Positions 25,930 through 37,924 of a stretch of DNA of 64,000 nt are shown one piece after another. The position numbers were made by a program, and so were the translations under genes. This DNA comes from Mucor racemosus. Its lineage: Eukaryota > Mucoromycota > Mucoromycetes > Mucorales > Mucoraceae. Numbering within the stretch: position 1 is the stretch's first letter; each line of letters starts with the position of its first letter. The stretch covers positions 930,001 through 994,000 of the forward strand of contig JAPEHQ010000004.1 of assembly GCA_027405735.1 (NCBI GenBank). Direction: 5' to 3'. Below the pieces are notes generated by a model. The model had not been told where the DNA came from. It saw only the letters and a list, made by a program, of their open reading frames with translations, and searched no databases.

Positions 25930-26283
25930 TTAAGAAACAAGATACTGTTGCAAGTTTCCTTTTCTTGACATGTAGTTCATGATTTCAAACATTTGATCCT
26001 CAGCCTCTTTACAGCAAGGTTGCTTTTTTTTCATTCAAATTTAAATAAATAAATTCAGTAATAGGATCAGAAAGGTATTTCTACCAGGGCGCGTTGTAAT
26101 CAACTGACGAATTCATCCGAATACCCGTTTTCATCATCTGAAAAATATAAATGTTGCAGTGCCGTAGCATCTGCTAACAGATCATTTTCCTACTGATTGG
26201 TAAAGAAACAACACATTTGGTTACTTGATGCCACCTTTTATACTTTTTTGATCTGTCAATTAGACAAGCCTTCTGCTTAGTGA
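25930..26283 (-). CDS. Probable small gene, 3' portion only (5' end unresolved)
   Basis: Coding-like pieces on the minus strand join in one frame. A segment at 26283-26225 reads TKQKACLIDRSKKYKRWHQ, one at 26189-26109 reads ENDLLADATALQHLYFSDDE and continues NGYSDEF, and the last at 26022-25930 starts QPCCKEAEDQMFEIMNYMSR, continues KGNLQQYLVS and then stops. Junctions follow GT-AG, but the first intron would be only 35 nt and the second uses the weak donor GTCAGT. No start codon could be joined convincingly. A nearby ATG at 26343 has the wrong phase. It could be a real small acidic protein with a further upstream exon, or a decayed gene. I do not recognise the family. Confidence 0.4.
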
Positions 26284-26780
26284 CTATGGGAAGAAGACTG
26301 TTTTACCTTTCCAATGTTTAGATATTTGAAAATGTAACAACATTTTGCACACAAAAAGGAAAGCAAAGGATTTGAATAAATTTTTGAAGCAATAAGAAAA
26401 AAGCCACAAATGAAAGTTATGGTTTATCCACAATTAAAAGTATTATAGTTTATCCACTCGAAATAACAAAGTGAAAACATCTATAATCATAAACAAATGT
26501 CGATTATTAAAAAGAAAAAAAAAAAAAAAAAAAAAAAAGGACAACAAATAAACGGATCAAGATTAAATAATAATCATCCATTTATTTATAAAGTATCGTG
26601 GAAAAATATAGCTCTTTCAGTTTGAATTCAGTCTACAAAGGGATATATTTTTCAAGTTGAAAAAACCTTGTATTACTTGTGATTATTATATATAAAGGCA
26701 CACAAAAAAAACACAAATCTGGGGAATATATTCATATAATCTTATCTCATTTTTTACCATATTTTTGAGTGAATTTTCAA

Positions 26781-27774
26781 ATGACAAATACCGTTGCTGC
26801 AAGGGCTACTACTAATGTCTTTAGTGCAGCCACCGCCGCCGCCGCCGCCGCTGCTGCTGCTGCTGCTGCCCCTCCTTCTTCTTCTCCTGCTCAACTTGTT
26901 CAACGTCCAAATGAATTTCCACTTGTTGATAGTGAAAATACTTTGACAGATTTTTCATCTATTCAACAACAATTAATAAAAAATAGTAATAGTAATCTTT
27001 CAGCAGATAGCATTATTTGTGTTGAAAAAACAACTACTCATCACAATTATTATGATGTTGAAAAATTGGCAGGTGATGAAACAGCTAAAAATACATCTAT
27101 TCATTCTTCTGCCAATCAATCTACAATTAGACCTTTTGGAATGGGAAATCCTGCTATCATTGGTAAATTCATATTAACCAAGAAAATGTAACATGAACTC
27201 TAATTATTTTATAGGTACATGGGGATTTGCAACTGTAACCATGCTTATGGCATTGCACAAATTGGTTTTGCCAACTGGTTCAAACCATTTAATGTTACCT
27301 ACAGCTTTAATGTACGGTGGTCTAGCCCAATTTTTATCTGGTTTTTTGGTTTTATTCAGTGGCGATAGTTTTAATGGCACTTTATTTGTTACATTCGGTG
27401 CTTACTGGTTAGGCTCTGGCATGATGATGGTACCTTCTGTTGGTCAATCATTAGATGTTTATGCTATTAATCATGAAGAAGCTACAACCACAGCTATTTA
27501 TTTGTTTTTGTGGGCATTTTTCGGCTTAATGGTCTGTGGTATTTCATTGAAAATTAAGAATGGTAGTTTTCTTTTATCTTGGTGTTTATTCTTTATTTTC
27601 TTGAATTTATTCTTGGAAGCATGTTATAATTTAACTGGCATAGTTTCATTAATGCAAGCAAGTGGTGTTGCGTGCATTTTTGCCTCTGTTGGTGGTTATT
27701 ATAGCGGTATTGCTGATCTTTTTGCGGAACAAGGTGTTGAAATGTGGACAGGAAAATACAAATACAAGCAATAA
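26781..27774 (+). CDS. Ato/GPR1/FUN34/YaaH family acetate (succinate) transporter
   Basis: This is a six-TM plasma-membrane protein of the AceTr family, which in yeasts mediates acetate/ammonium-linked transport. Two exons, 26781-27162 and 27215-27774, join at a phase-1 intron to 313 aa. The N-terminal ~120 residues are hydrophilic, with a polyalanine run of about 13 encoded by GCC then GCT repeats. The signature NPxxxG appears as GNPAIIGTWGFAT, split by the intron after the Gly codon's first base. Following TM blocks include MYGGLAQFLSGFLVLFSGD, FGAYWLGSGMM and a C-terminal VGGYYSGIADLF. The ATG at 26781 is the first in frame; the apparent earlier start is a GTG. The gene converges with the ITFG2-like gene. 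Confidence 0.92.
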
Positions 27775-27993
27775 AACAGCTCCCCCAAATGTACAATATA
27801 CCTAGTATTTTTGTGATACGTTTTACAAAATACCCACACACAAATAGTTCAAATTTATCCCCCCCCCCTCCTCATTTACATTATACTTTCATTTCCATTA
27901 TTAATTTTGTTTGTAAGAAATAGCATCTCCATCTCTCTATTCTTTTTATTTTATTTTGTATTTATTTATTTGAAGTAAAAATACTATTCAATG

Positions 27994-30900
27994 CTAACGT
28001 TGTAAAGATGATACATCATCTTCATTATTATTATCATCATCGTCATCGGATGAATTTTCTTGCTTAAATATAGCTGAATTAATAAGAGATCCTTCAATCC
28101 ATGACGCTATATGAGTATCATTATAACTTTCAGATGATTCTTCACTAATGTCGCTATTTGTTGGATATAATCCAATTGATTCTTCTTTTTCTTCTTTATG
28201 TTCTTGTTGTTGCTGTTGTCCTGTTTCATGTTGGTCTTGTTTATCATCAGAAGATAATCCTAAATCATTTTCTTCTAATGATGGTGGTTCAATTGTTATA
28301 TTTAAATCAGATAGTCTTCTAGCATCAGCACCCGGAGGTAATCGGTTTGAAAGTCTATTTTGCTCAAACTAAAAAAAGTATAAAGAGTTTAAGTTTACCC
28401 TGAAGTGGTACTGTGGGGTAGGGGTATTCTCATAATAGCAATCCCAAAAGAGAAAGGGTATTATTGATTCCTGATTAAAACTCACCTGAAGCACTTCGTT
28501 TTCCATTCTATCTTTCATATCATGAAATCCGTATAAGCATTCATGAATGAAATCAGCAAGATCTAAACATAATACTATATGAGTAACAATTTAAGGGATA
28601 ACGTATATTCTTACTTAATGGGTCAGAATCATCATCTTGAGGCAAAGCTGTTGTATCTCCAATTATATCATCATCCTCATCTTCAACGCCAGTTATACCT
28701 TCCCAGCCATCGCCTAAATCTATTCTTGTGCCATCTTCATTTGTGTTTTTATTTACTGATTGATCTGATTTTTTATTCAATTGAGATTCTATACCACTTT
28801 CTATACCCATGATTCTATCCAATGCTTCTTCTATATCATCATCAATAATATCTATAAATCCAGTAACTGGTCCAGGTGAAATACGAACATCATAATATAC
28901 ATAAATTTGATCTTCAAAATCCACATAAAATAGACATGGCACATTGACATGGTTTTCTACGGTATAGAGTCCTGCTGTAAATGCACATACTCTTCCTTCA
29001 AATGCAAATTTAACAAGCTGGTATTTGATTATATTTTCATTTGTATCACTGTCTAGTTTTTTACTCCAATCGATAAGATATGTAACACCATTCCACGCAC
29101 AGGCCACAAATAAATCACATCCTGGTTCTTCATCTTCGATTTCACTACCTTCACTCCATGGTACACTTTCATAATCACTATCATCGTCTTCATCTCCACT
29201 ATCAAGTAAGCCTGAAGATGAATCGGATTCTTCACTACTATTACTACTACTATTACTACTGCTGCCACTACTGCTACTACTACTACTACTGCTGCTAGTA
29301 ATAACTATCGATTTATTAATGATGTCTTCATCGTCATCTTCTTCTTGTCCAACCTCATCTTCTTCATCATTTGAATTTTTTTGTTCATTTTTACTTTTTG
29401 ATTGTTGATTTCTATTCACAAGACCATTTAATGATAATTTAGATGATGATCGAGACCCTTCATGAAAAGATCCATTTCTTGGCGTGGTAGAAGCAAATCG
29501 AAGATGGGATGTACTACTCACAGGAGTCTGTGTCCCATTGTTATTGTTATAACGATTTAATGAATGAGCATTACTTGCAAAAGAGTCAGTTGCCGTACTA
29601 TTATTGAAAAGTCTAGAAGATGCTGCTGATACATCCAATGTAGCTAAACTGAATAGTTTATGTGTTACAAATAAATCTCTTTGTGAAGTAGTCTTGGTCT
29701 TGAGGTCGTAAATTGAGAATTTACCTAATACATGTTGTTAGAATATACAAATTTTTATTGTAAATATACATTAATATACCATCCATGCTTAGCATGCCAA
29801 CTTCACTACTAGAGAATGAATCTCCTAATAAATGTCGTTTTCCAATAACTATCTCTGTTGCAACTGCTCCACTTTCTATTTCATCATCAATCATATCGTC
29901 GTTATTATTACCTCCTCCATCTAATACTGGCCAATTCTTTACTACATAATTGGATCTTTCGAAATGTGTACCTGAGTCATCATTGGGTGCAGATGCATTC
30001 AATGAAGGATCCTGGAATATTTCAAACTTATAAGGTAAATTGCCATCTGTTTGGCTATTTAATAGTGATTTGATTTTCTCTTCATCTTCTTTGGTATTAG
30101 TATTAGTATTAGTATTGATATTGATATTGGTAGTAGCAGTAGTAGTAGTGGCAGTTGTAGAATTATTTGTTTCAGCAGTTGCATTCGATGCTGATCTTTT
30201 AGCCGTAGAACTGCCTTTTGAATTATACGATGTATTATTACTATTTTGTGGAGTAAAATCTCGATTAAATCGATTGCCATCTTGATCAATAATTGTAAAT
30301 GTATTGCCTGGTTGAGCAACAAGTAATAATGGTTCATTAGGCCTATCAGGATGTGTGGTTGTACATAACGAACTAATTTGTCCATCAAACACCCACATAT
30401 TCTTATCAAGCAGATTGGTTTTCTTATTATTGTTATCATCTTTTGTAGTAGTGGATGTTGCTGTTGCGCCTGTCATGGCAGCTGTAGTTGTGGTATTGTT
30501 AGTAACAGTACTTGTAGATCTCTTTTGTTGTGGTTGTGGTTGTGGTTGTGGCTGTGTTTGTGGTTGTTTGTTCTGTGATGATAGTCCTGTTAAACTTGCA
30601 GTAGATACAGAAGGTGATAATGAAGCGACAGAAGGCGTTTGTATACCTTTATAAACATGATCGTAAGGAGCAGAGAAATCTGATGGCCCAAGTTGAAATG
30701 CATGTAAAATTCGATCAGTTCTTGCTAAAATCAATTCATTTAAATCATCGTGATCTATATCTGCAATCAAGATTTTATTGACATTGACAGGCACTTTTAA
30801 GGTTAAATTCGGTTTTCCCAAATCATGAATTTGAGGTTTTTGTTGTGAATTTCCTGTATGAAATTGCTGTTGATGTTGCTGAAATTGTGGTTGATGAGGT

Positions 30901-31511
30901 GAATCTGATGCACTTGCCATGGTATTACTACTCATAACTCGTCTAAATGCTTGTATACTTGCTGTATCTGATGTTCGTCGCCCTCCTCGAAGGTAATCAT
31001 CGACTGAAATATGCTGTTGGTCTCCATTATTGGTTGATGATTTTGATTTAGGTGGTATATCGAATATATGAGCATGTCCTTCTGCATTAATAATTACAAC
31101 TGAATTCTACACACCAAATTAATGATTGATTTCATAAATTGCTCTATTACATACTTTTCCATTATTCCTCACATCACCAATTGCAATACAGGTAATCTAT
31201 TATACGACGCATTTGAGTGAAATTTACTCTATATAACCACGGTAAATAAAGCTTACTGTGCCCAAACCACGACAAACATAAGAAGGAAATCCATCCTCGC
31301 ATTGGCCTTTAAAAATAGCTAAATCACCATTCAAATTACCAATAACAAATTCATTTTCCTTTAGAAAATTATGGTCAACAAAAGTATGCATCAAATATTA
31401 TTTGCTTTATTTTACATTATCATTATCTACATCGCCAATAACCAAGGCATGAGGATTCATATTGCCTGAAAAAGACCATTTAAGTCTTTTGACAAGTGAA
31501 ATGGTTCTCAT
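27994..31511 (-). CDS. ITFG2-like protein (FG-GAP/beta-propeller, KICSTOR-type subunit)
   Basis: In animals ITFG2 is part of KICSTOR, which anchors the GATOR1 inhibitor of TORC1 to lysosomes. A similar role here is inference. Seven exons, 31511-31416, 31358-31257, 31196-31155, 31106-29780, 29724-28615, 28562-28486 and 28368-27994, join in phase to about 1042 aa, more than twice human ITFG2 (447). The start MRTISLVKRLKWSFSGNMNP and PHALVIGDVDNDNENEFVIG closely parallel ITFG2. Later propeller blades read DIDHDDLNELILARTDRI, HKLFSLATLDVS, DLFVACAWNGVTYLID, VCAFTAGLYTVENHVNVPCL and EDQIYVYYDV, in ITFG2 order. The extra length is low-complexity loops: Gln-rich, a PQ repeat, Thr/Asn runs, and Ser and Asp/Glu tracts. 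The C-terminus is acidic. The ATG is 120 bp from the MsrA stop codon on the same strand. Confidence 0.88.
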
Positions 31512-31630
31512 TCTTTTGTATTTATAAAGAGAAATATAGATGTTATTTTATTCAATTAAATAGTTAGTTGTGCGTGTGGTCATATAGATGATTTTGTGAC
31601 GATTTTAGCCATGAAAATGGCGCACAGAAA

Positions 31631-32498
31631 TTACCAACGCAAGAAATGAGTGGGGCACTAGAATAGGTTTGCATTAATAATCATTTCAATTTTAAAATAT
31701 TTTTGTATACAGTAGATTCTTACCTCATATCCTCCAGGGTTTTTATCCAAATATTCCTATAAAAATCATTGAGTAAAAATCCTTGAAACATCTAAACATC
31801 ATTATTTTTTCTACCTGATGATAGGTTTCAGCATCATAAAATACTCCAGCAGGGATGATCTCGGTAACGATCTTCTTGCCTTTATAATGCTTTTCTTGAA
31901 CATCTGCAGTTACTTTTTCTGCAATTGACTTTTGTTCAGGAGAGTGGTAGAAAATTGCAGATCTGTATTGAGTTCCTTTATCAGGACCTTGTGCATTGAC
32001 AGTAGTAGGATCTAAATTTTATTTTTAGTTTTTGATTTTAACCGATATAAGATTCTTTTTTTTTTACCATGCATTCTATAAAAGAACTCAACGAGAGTTT
32101 CATAGGAGACCTTCTTGGGGTCGAAATCAACTTGCAAAGCTTCAGCATGGTTAGTAGATCCCGAGCAGACCTACAGCACATTCACAATATTAACACACAT
32201 TTACTATTTTCTAATTATAAACATACCTCTCTGTAACCAGGATCTTTTGTATCTCCACCAATGTATCCTACTTTAGTCTTGACATCATATTGTTTAAAAT
32301 GCTTTACATATAAATGCTCAACACCCCTATAGTATACGCATTCGTATTAGTATTTTAATATAAATTATATAACCTAAAAAAGAAAATAAAAACTAACCAG
32401 AAGCATCCAGCAGCAAAAGTAGCTTTTTCAGTAGTCATTTTATTTGTTGAATTATGTAAATGGCGAGCTAAAAGAGAAATTCGAGATGAAAAAGCCAT
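31631..32498 (-). CDS. Peptide-methionine (S)-S-oxide reductase MsrA
   Basis: Repairs methionine-S-sulfoxide in proteins with thioredoxin as reductant. Six exons, 32498-32398, 32326-32227, 32170-32068, 32011-31815, 31756-31724 and 31657-31631, give 186 aa, the usual size. The catalytic motif GCFWG is split by intron 1 (Cys about 32). [38 protein letters not shown] and [10 protein letters not shown] are standard family blocks, and the end is [10 protein letters not shown]. The first 20 residues (Arg/Ser/Leu-rich, no acidic residues) look like a mitochondrial presequence. A second ATG at codon 21 begins the core, so leaky initiation could give mitochondrial and cytosolic forms (inference). A reversed CCAAT box lies near 32618, about 120 bp before the ATG. 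Confidence 0.95.
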
Positions 32499-33902
32499 GT
32501 CCAAACAGTAGATATAGCAGACGAAAAAATAAATGTTGGGCGAATTTTGGACCGGCGAATATATACGCCTTCTGGGTCAAGAATTACGCATAACTGATGT
32601 TATTCAGTAATCTAATCTCTCATTGGCTTGTGCAACAAATTGTTCATAAAAATCTCAGTAAGCGGATCATATAATAAACCCATAAATCCAAGGATTACTG
32701 AGCAATCCACTGCGCAATGTATCACTGATAGCATACTTGGATATTGTAAAATCTGATATCAACCCTGTGATATCTCCGGAACAAAGCGCTTCTACGGCTT
32801 GGAAAGTAGCAAAATCGTCTTCTATGACCCAAAAGTATGTTATGTACTACTTTTTAACATTTTAGAGATCAAAAAATGGAAATCGATTTTTCATCGATTT
32901 TTTGCCTATGGATGTAAGGGCCGAGATCCACGATTTCATGAAATTCAATTTTTGACCTTAAAAATGGAATTTTTCAATAAGATGTTTCTAAGCTCAAAAT
33001 GATTCTAAAATTGTGCTCTTTCATATCTATGCATTATATAACACATCGGTGATGTAAAAATTTGACATTTCTTCAAAAAACTTGAATTACGGTTTTTTAA
33101 TATCTACTCTATGAAAAATTGATTGATTTTTTTGAAAGCAGCGCCATTGGAATTACCGTTTTAAAACGCATAGAAAACCTTAGACCTAAGCATAATACTT
33201 TTATAGTAAAATGTGCCGCAATATCCATCAGAAGGATGTAATTTTGAAATTGGATGAAAAATGGATCAATTTTGAAATAACCGATTTCAATGTCCGCCGC
33301 TTCACTTCTTCGTTTTCAAAGGATTGTGGTGAGATGCCAAAAGTCATAATAAGGCTATTAATTAATATTGACATATTACCAAGATGCTATACTTTACGTT
33401 TATATTTTTTTTCTTTTAAAAATTAAACAAATTTTGTTACAAACGATGAGCTTTTTGAGTATGTATACATTGACGACGTTTTAATTGTATAATGAGCTAC
33501 CAAAAAAATCAGTAAACCTAGTTAATAGCTACTGTTTGATATATTAGCGTTCAAAAGTTTGAGTCTCGTCTAAAAAAAAAGTGCAAAAAAAGTGCAAATA
33601 TCACGGAATTTACGTTACTTTGTAATTAAAATTGGCAAAGCTTGTAGGTGAATTTAATTAGTTACGCTAGTGATTTAAGGCTTTATAAGTCTCGAATTAG
33701 TATGTTTCTATGTGTTTTTGTATATATAGACTAAACAGGATATAATTTTTATATTGCAGCAATTTAAAAGTTTTTATTTTTTATAATAAAAAGGTACAAA
33801 TAAGATAATATGATTGTAAGAGAAACAACAGAAATGAAAGAAATTATAAAGCTTTCAACAACCTAACATAGGTTAAATAAATAAATAAATAAGTTATGAT
33901 AT
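32499..33902. other. Intergenic, no gene seen
   Basis: AT-rich DNA between MsrA and the small secreted protein. The 32800-33440 part has open but unconvincing frames with no family resemblance, and looks like aged repeat. It contains GATCAAAAAATGGAAATCGA-like text. Confidence 0.4.
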
Positions 33903-34280
33903 TTAAGCGGAAGCACAAGTATCACCCTTGTGAACGGCCCACCAGGCACAAGCGCCAGCGAATTCGGTGTTGAAGGATTCTGGGTCATCACCAGTACACT
34001 TGGCCATACAAGTACCAGCAGCGGTCATGAAAGCAATGTAGTTGGGACCAGTCTTGGTACACATGAGGGAGAGAGAATCAATGAAAAGAGGAGAAGTGCT
34101 ATCCATGGTCCATCCAGGAACCCAAGTTTGACCAGCAGCAACGTTACAGGCAGTGAAACAAGGAGTAGATGAGGGAACATCATAAGAAGGGTTACAGTCA
34201 GTGGTAGCTCTGGGAGAAGGAGCAGCAGAGACAGAGGCAACGAAGGCGAGAACAGCAGAGAAGGCAATAGAGGCACGCAT
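33903..34280 (-). CDS. Small secreted eight-cysteine protein
   Basis: Single-exon 125-aa protein with a clear signal peptide (MRASIAFSAVLAFVASVSA, likely cut before APSPRA) and a mature part of about 106 aa holding eight cysteines: TTDC, STPC, FTAC, LMC, GTC, AKC, GAC and DTC. The even number suggests four disulfides. The spacing does not match hydrophobins (no CC pairs) or CFEM domains as I know them. Codon use is strikingly different from its neighbours: C-ending codons dominate, and G+C content is far above the surrounding DNA, suggesting high expression or foreign origin. It is flanked by gene-poor DNA on both sides. A TATA box lies about 80 bp upstream. The function is unknown; a cell-wall or effector-like role is only a guess. 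Confidence 0.85.
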   Translation of the reverse strand: MRASIAFSAVLAFVASVSAAPSPRATTDCNPSYDVPSSTPCFTACNVAAGQTWVPGWTMDSTSPLFIDSLSLMCTKTGPNYIAFMTAAGTCMAKCTGDDPESFNTEFAGACAWWAVHKGDTCASA

Positions 34281-34360
34281 TTTGATTGTTGAGATGATTA
34301 CTTTTTTGTTTGTAAAGAAAAGATGTTGATAATTTTATTGGAATTGTGGATCTGGTAGCT

Positions 34361-34372
34361 CCCTTTTATATC
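34361..34372 (-). promoter_or_regulatory. TATA box of the small secreted protein gene
   Basis: Reading on the minus strand, GATATAAAAGGG lies about 80 bp before the ATG at 34280. It is followed by a T/A-rich leader. Confidence 0.55.
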
Positions 34373-37300
34373 AAATGAATCTACCAAGTTGACATGGTGG
34401 TGGAACAGTACCCATGAAGATATTGCGCATTATACAAAAAAAAATAATTAAAAATATAGACATACGATGGACATGTCCTCCATTAAACGGAAGATTACGG
34501 GGCTCAAGAACAAAGACTTCATGGGATAGTAAAGTGTAATAATGCTATAGAGTTCTGTAAAGTTGAAGGTACTGTCATTTCTAAAATGGAATAGTTTGCA
34601 TTACATTGATTTTGTGATCCCAGTTTTATCAGATTTTAATTGGAAACACGTGGTACAAGAATTTCAATCAGATAAGTTTGTGGTGCTAAAAATTTAAAAA
34701 AGAATCCTTTGAAGCATATTTAAAAAAGAACAAACTAATATGAATCCGAAGAACCGTTAGTAATACAACGATCATTCTTGTGTATATAGTGTACGATATA
34801 AGTTTATTTCATATGTCCTCTGAGGATTTTTTATTCTTTTAGAGCAAATTTACCATGTTACAAGCTTTACTAATGGTAACATTTGGTTATCTTTTACTTT
34901 ATGATCAAATATACAGCAGTGTTTTCATACCACATACAATTTAATGTTCCGCTTAAACAGCAAGGAAAAGAAATGGCAGAACGTTCGTTCAGCTTGTACA
35001 AGCTGCTTTACACATTACATTTTAAGTTTTCAAGTATGACAATCTGATAAAAACGCTGCTTTAATGTTATGCAAACAACGTGAATGGTAACATAAATTCA
35101 CTCTCGAAAAGATCTGATAATCAATTTGCTTGGTTGAACAATACCTCTTTTTACCAAAATCAACTGGGAATATAATGGCTGTAACAACGGATAAAAATCT
35201 ATATTGTAAATGGTATATTTTACGGCCGTTCAATAAATTGTGTTATTTTTCCAAGATGATATGCTAGTAATTTCACTGCAATTGCTATTAAAACTAAACC
35301 ATGTTACTCTAGTGTTAAGGTTGAAGTCATTGTTAGAATTTTAGTTTACTTGACGCTAGTTTTCTGTAAAAAAAAGTAATATTATGTTATATAGCCAATT
35401 TTACTGGCTTGATGTATCACAGAAAAAATGTGCAATATGATTTAACGCAATTAGTGTTCCTTGAGTTACTTGGAATTAAAAATAAACTTTGCATCTCTTA
35501 AAAAACAGAGAACCAGGCCATTTATCCATGAAACTGACATTGTTTCATATGCAAACGCGTTATTTTATTAGAAAGATTCATTAAAATATCTGTTCAATCC
35601 AAGAAAATGAGGAGAAATCACAAATTAAAATTATTAAAATTATGAGTTCACATAAAGCGTTTGTAACAATCTTAAATAATGTACTGTATACAATTGATGA
35701 TCGAAAAAAAATGTTGTTGTACGTCGTACATATGATCAGGTACTCACATCAAAAAGCCAGGAACAACTGTTGTAGGAATATTTTATACGCTCAACATTTT
35801 GTGTTAATCAATATAGCAGCGGGAGTCATTTTTGTGAGATCTGGATGACTGACAACCCCGTTTCTAAGATTTGTATCAATGATTTGTTATATGTACATGG
35901 TATTTATTATCATCAATTTGGCAGCCAAAGTGCATGTAAATAAAAACAATGAGAACCGTTCGTTTGTAGTTGAACTGATATATACCACCTATACTTGTTA
36001 TATTATCCTTTCAATAAGGAATGGTTTTGTTCCAATCAAGTGTAACATATTTAATGTATTAGTCATTTATACGTACTTAAACGCAAGGGTACACAGATTT
36101 TCTCTGTTCTTCGCATGTGCAAACAAAAGGCAATATGTAGTACTACGTATGTCTACACAAAAGAGCATAACCAATGTTGCTTGATGAAATGAACATGCTA
36201 TTTGAATGAATACATTTGGGATCATTTGAGATGCATTATACTATTATAAATGTGAATTTAATATAGCATTAAAGACATATAAAATATTTATATCTATAAG
36301 ATACATGCTTTATTGCTTAATTATTTTATTATAGTTTGGTTACATAGGAGAAGTGTTCTATACAATATAATTTCAAATGCAGTATACATGCTGTAAAAAA
36401 ACATAGTTCATCAAAACGTTAGCCTGCTGCTATGGATATTATTTAAAAAACAGTGTTTATATATGTGAACATTGTAAACTTTGAGCAGCTGATCAAATCA
36501 TTATCAAAAGTGTGATTGTAACGAATGTGAATTTTTGATATTATCCTGTTCTCCGTTAATTCGGCTAAAATATTCTTTAATGCAATGTCTCACTAAGATT
36601 TGAGATATATCTGACAAACAATGTGGCTATATGTAGCTAGTATCTATTATAAACCTTTGATTAAACCTAAGGTTCCTCCGCGCTTTAGAGAGCCTTCAAG
36701 CGAATTTTCGCTTGAAGATTCGATATCAGATACACGAATTTGTAACAAATTTTGCTCAATGTCTAAAATCTAATTACTTATAGTTTTTCAATTGCATGCA
36801 TGGCTTAAACTAACTTTTGTTTTATAAAAATGGCTTCAAACTATGTGGTAATGACACATTTTTGAACTGATTTTGTTGATTTGACAAGATTAAATAATTT
36901 GAATTTTGTAAATCATGGAAAACGTTTGACTGTAAACCATAAAATCATTATATGAAGTATGTGAAACATAGTTTTATTTTCATGCACATATATTAATAGC
37001 AATGCAGATCATAGGGTGTATAGATTATTTGGTATAATAATGATTTGCTTCCCCTAAATTTATGGTAATATTAGATACTGTAGTATTGCCTTTTTTTGGG
37101 GGTCAAAGGCAGGTGATAATAACAGTTGATGCCATGCAGTATATTATCAAATATTTATATTCTTTTATTGTAGCATCAGCATTGATCAACAGTATATTTG
37201 TAATGGTGGTGTATTAATTATTACACTCATGGCAGCGATGATATCCGATAAAATAGAGCTTTGTATATGAAAAACTCGACTTCGGTAGTTGCCATTGCCA

Positions 37301-37924
37301 TATATGTTAGCTTTGGGTTTTGGCTGATTTAAAGCTATTTCTAATTTAAAATGATCTGGTAAGCTACAAACCCCAACCGAAAAAAAAGAGCGCATTCTTT
37401 TCTTAGATTTAACCAGCAAGTTAATAATAGGATATCAAAATTTAATTCATATTTTCATTGTTTCAATAAAAGTGAGCAGTAAGCTATAGGTGCACTTTGG
37501 TAATGATTTTCTTGGCATACAGTAGGTTGTGGAATTTTGCCTTTTGAAATAATGGTATCGAAGATGTGTACCAACTTTCATTTAAAGTTGGAAGTTATTA
37601 GGATTGAATTTTTTTGTGATAGTAGGATTTTTGTTGTCGGGTTTTCACAGTTGTAAAAAGCAGGTTTCCGACGTTTATGATTGTATGCGGAAGATTTTCG
37701 ATTTCTTTGCCCAATATTGAATCAAATTACGTGAGATATTCAGAGACAATGAACCTTCCAACTAAAGGTCATTGAGATATGTCCAAAAACAAAAGAGTTT
37801 ACACCAGATCATAAATGCACTGGCCTAAGAACATCGCTCAAACTTAACCTAAAATCAGTTGTAAAAAATTAAGCACCACAATCACAGTATTGATATTTTG
37901 CATTCACAAATTAGATTTAATTGA
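34373..37924. other. Start of gene desert, no gene seen
   Basis: AT-rich sequence with only short, unconvincing frames. About 37480-37830 contains remnants similar to about 10680-10870. There is no recognisable transposase or RT coding. Confidence 0.45.
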
